From assembly GCA_005503165.1 (NCBI GenBank), contig SCNT01000022.1:1-64000 (forward strand): DNA of 64,000 nucleotides. The letters are read 5' to 3'. The translations under genes and the position numbers were made by a program. Within the stretch, counting starts at the first letter, position 1, and every line of letters starts with the position of its first letter. The DNA comes from Sphingomonadaceae bacterium 3R27E2-A. GTDB lineage: Bacteria > Pseudomonadota > Alphaproteobacteria > Sphingomonadales > Sphingomonadaceae. Below the pieces are notes generated by a model, which ran no database searches, was not told the origin of the DNA, and worked only from the letters and a program-made list of their open reading frames with translations. Below are positions 63,137 to 64,000 of the stretch, piece after piece.

Positions 63137-64000
63137 CTATTCCGCGATTCCCCCCGCGGCGAGCACCGCCAGCGTGACCAGGTCCGATGCGGTCGACGCC
63201 ATCGTCGCGACCTGCACCGGCTTTTCCATGCCGACCAGCATCGGGCCGATCACCGCGCTGCCGCCCAGTTCGCGCAGCAGCTTCGCCGACAGATTGCCCG
63301 ACTGCAGCCCCGGCATCACCAGCACATTCGCGGGCCCCGACAGACGGCAGAAGGGATAGTTCGCCATCACCCTGGGGTTCAGCGCGACGTCGGGCGACAT
63401 TTCGCCCTCATATTCGAAGCCGGGCTTGCGTTCGTCGAGGATTGCGACCGCGTCGCGAATATTGTCGAGCCACGATCCCGGCGGGTTGCCGAAGGTCGAA
63501 TAGGAGAGGAAGGCGACGCGCGGCTCGTGCCCCATGCGCCGCGCGACCTGCGCGGTGCGCTCGGCGATGTCGGCCAGCTGCTGCGCGCTCGGGCGCTCGT
63601 TGACCGTGGTGTCGGACATGAACACCGTGTGGTGCTGGCCGACGAGGACGTGGATACCGAAATTGGTCTGGCCTTCGGCGGGGTCGATCACGCGGCGGAC
63701 CTCGCGCATCGTCTGCGCATAGGTGCGCGTCGTGCCGGTGATCATCGCATCGCCCAGGCCGAGCTTGAGCAGCAGCGAGCCGAAAATGTTGCGGTCGCGG
63801 TTGACCATCCGCTCGACGTCGCGGCGGAGGTAGCCGCGCCGCTGCAGCCGTTCGTAGAGCATGTCGACCATCTGCGGCACATGCGGCGAATTGACGCTGT
63901 TGTGCACTTCGAAGCTTTCGGGATCGGCGACGCCCATCTCCTTGAGCTTGTCGTGCAGCCCCTCGCGTCCGACCAGCACCGGGATGCCGTAACCGCCGTC
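63137..64000 (-). CDS. maeB: NADP-dependent malic enzyme, C-terminal phosphotransacetylase-like domain (partial)
   Basis: This frame continues past the end of the window, so only the last 288 codons are seen. The sequence (VLVGREGLHDKLKEMGV, DAMITGTTRTYAQTMREVRRVIDP, FPFCRLSGPANVLVMPGLQSGNLSAKLL-type blocks) is the phosphotransacetylase-like domain that follows the malic domain in MaeB-type enzymes. MaeB converts malate to pyruvate with NADP; the PTA-like domain is regulatory and without full catalytic activity. The malic domain itself is outside the window, so a stand-alone PTA cannot be wholly excluded. Confidence 0.85.
   Translation of the reverse strand, partial: DGGYGIPVLVGREGLHDKLKEMGVADPESFEVHNSVNSPHVPQMVDMLYERLQRRGYLRRDVERMVNRDRNIFGSLLLKLGLGDAMITGTTRTYAQTMREVRRVIDPAEGQTNFGIHVLVGQHHTVFMSDTTVNERPSAQQLADIAERTAQVARRMGHEPRVAFLSYSTFGNPPGSWLDNIRDAVAILDERKPGFEYEGEMSPDVALNPRVMANYPFCRLSGPANVLVMPGLQSGNLSAKLLRELGGSAVIGPMLVGMEKPVQVATMASTASDLVTLAVLAAGGIAE

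Overview
The window looks like chromosomal DNA from a high-GC alphaproteobacterium of the order Sphingomonadales, most likely Sphingopyxis or a close relative. The reasons are the sphingomonad-type protein sequences (CYP153, DUF6489, DUF1489 and DUF1491 proteins, an S5 with an RG-rich N terminus, the CBP3-type chaperone), the strong GC bias at third codon positions, and the palindromic intergenic repeats. No tRNA, rRNA, CRISPR array, transposase or prophage was recognised. The genus is an inference from recalled family resemblance, not from a database search.

Region 1 (0.4-12.3 kb) is accessory. It holds a CYP153-type P450, a secreted MsrB, a three-gene envelope glycosylation cassette (FAD enzyme, GtrA, GT-C membrane protein), a secreted TPR protein, and a chaperone-usher-like set (DUF4402 pilin-like protein, PapD-like chaperone, large usher).

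Region 2 (12.5-30.5 kb) is the replication and segregation core. To the left lie parB, parA, rsmG, mnmG, mnmE, rho, hemJ and hemE, nearly all on the minus strand. To the right lie ppsR, maf, aroE, coaE, dnaQ, hpf and ptsN, all on the plus strand. The hemE-ppsR gap carries two perfect DnaA boxes plus near matches, an AT-rich stretch and four GANTC sites in about 140 bp. It has the same gene context as the Caulobacter origin, so I call it oriC. Three parS sites lie 7-11 kb away in rsmG, in mnmG and just upstream of mnmG. Two small accessory genes flank mnmG: a Cas2/SinR-like protein and a protein that may resemble EF-Tu domain II.

Region 3 (30.6-43 kb) is mixed housekeeping: a SleB-type wall hydrolase, a lipoprotein/M14 peptidase/GNAT operon, an Hsp20 gene with a plausible heat-shock promoter and RNA thermometer, gpmA, a TonB-dependent receptor, a DUF3857 transglutaminase-like protein, dapD with a HAD nucleotidase, an amidohydrolase and a uracil-DNA glycosylase-family protein.

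Region 4 (43.2-60.2 kb) is the str-S10-spc ribosomal super-cluster, from rpsL to adk, all on the plus strand and co-directional with replication from the proposed origin. Peculiarities are Arg at S12 position 88 (a streptomycin-resistance position), a strongly structured 300-bp gap between rpsJ and rplC, a DUF1737 gene inserted between rpmD and rplO, and the absence of rpsM-rpsK-rpoA-rplQ after adk.

Region 5 (60.3-64 kb) holds an SRPBCC protein, a YceD/DUF177 plus cytochrome bc1 chaperone pair, bamE, and the 3' part of a malic enzyme with a phosphotransacetylase-like domain that runs off the window.
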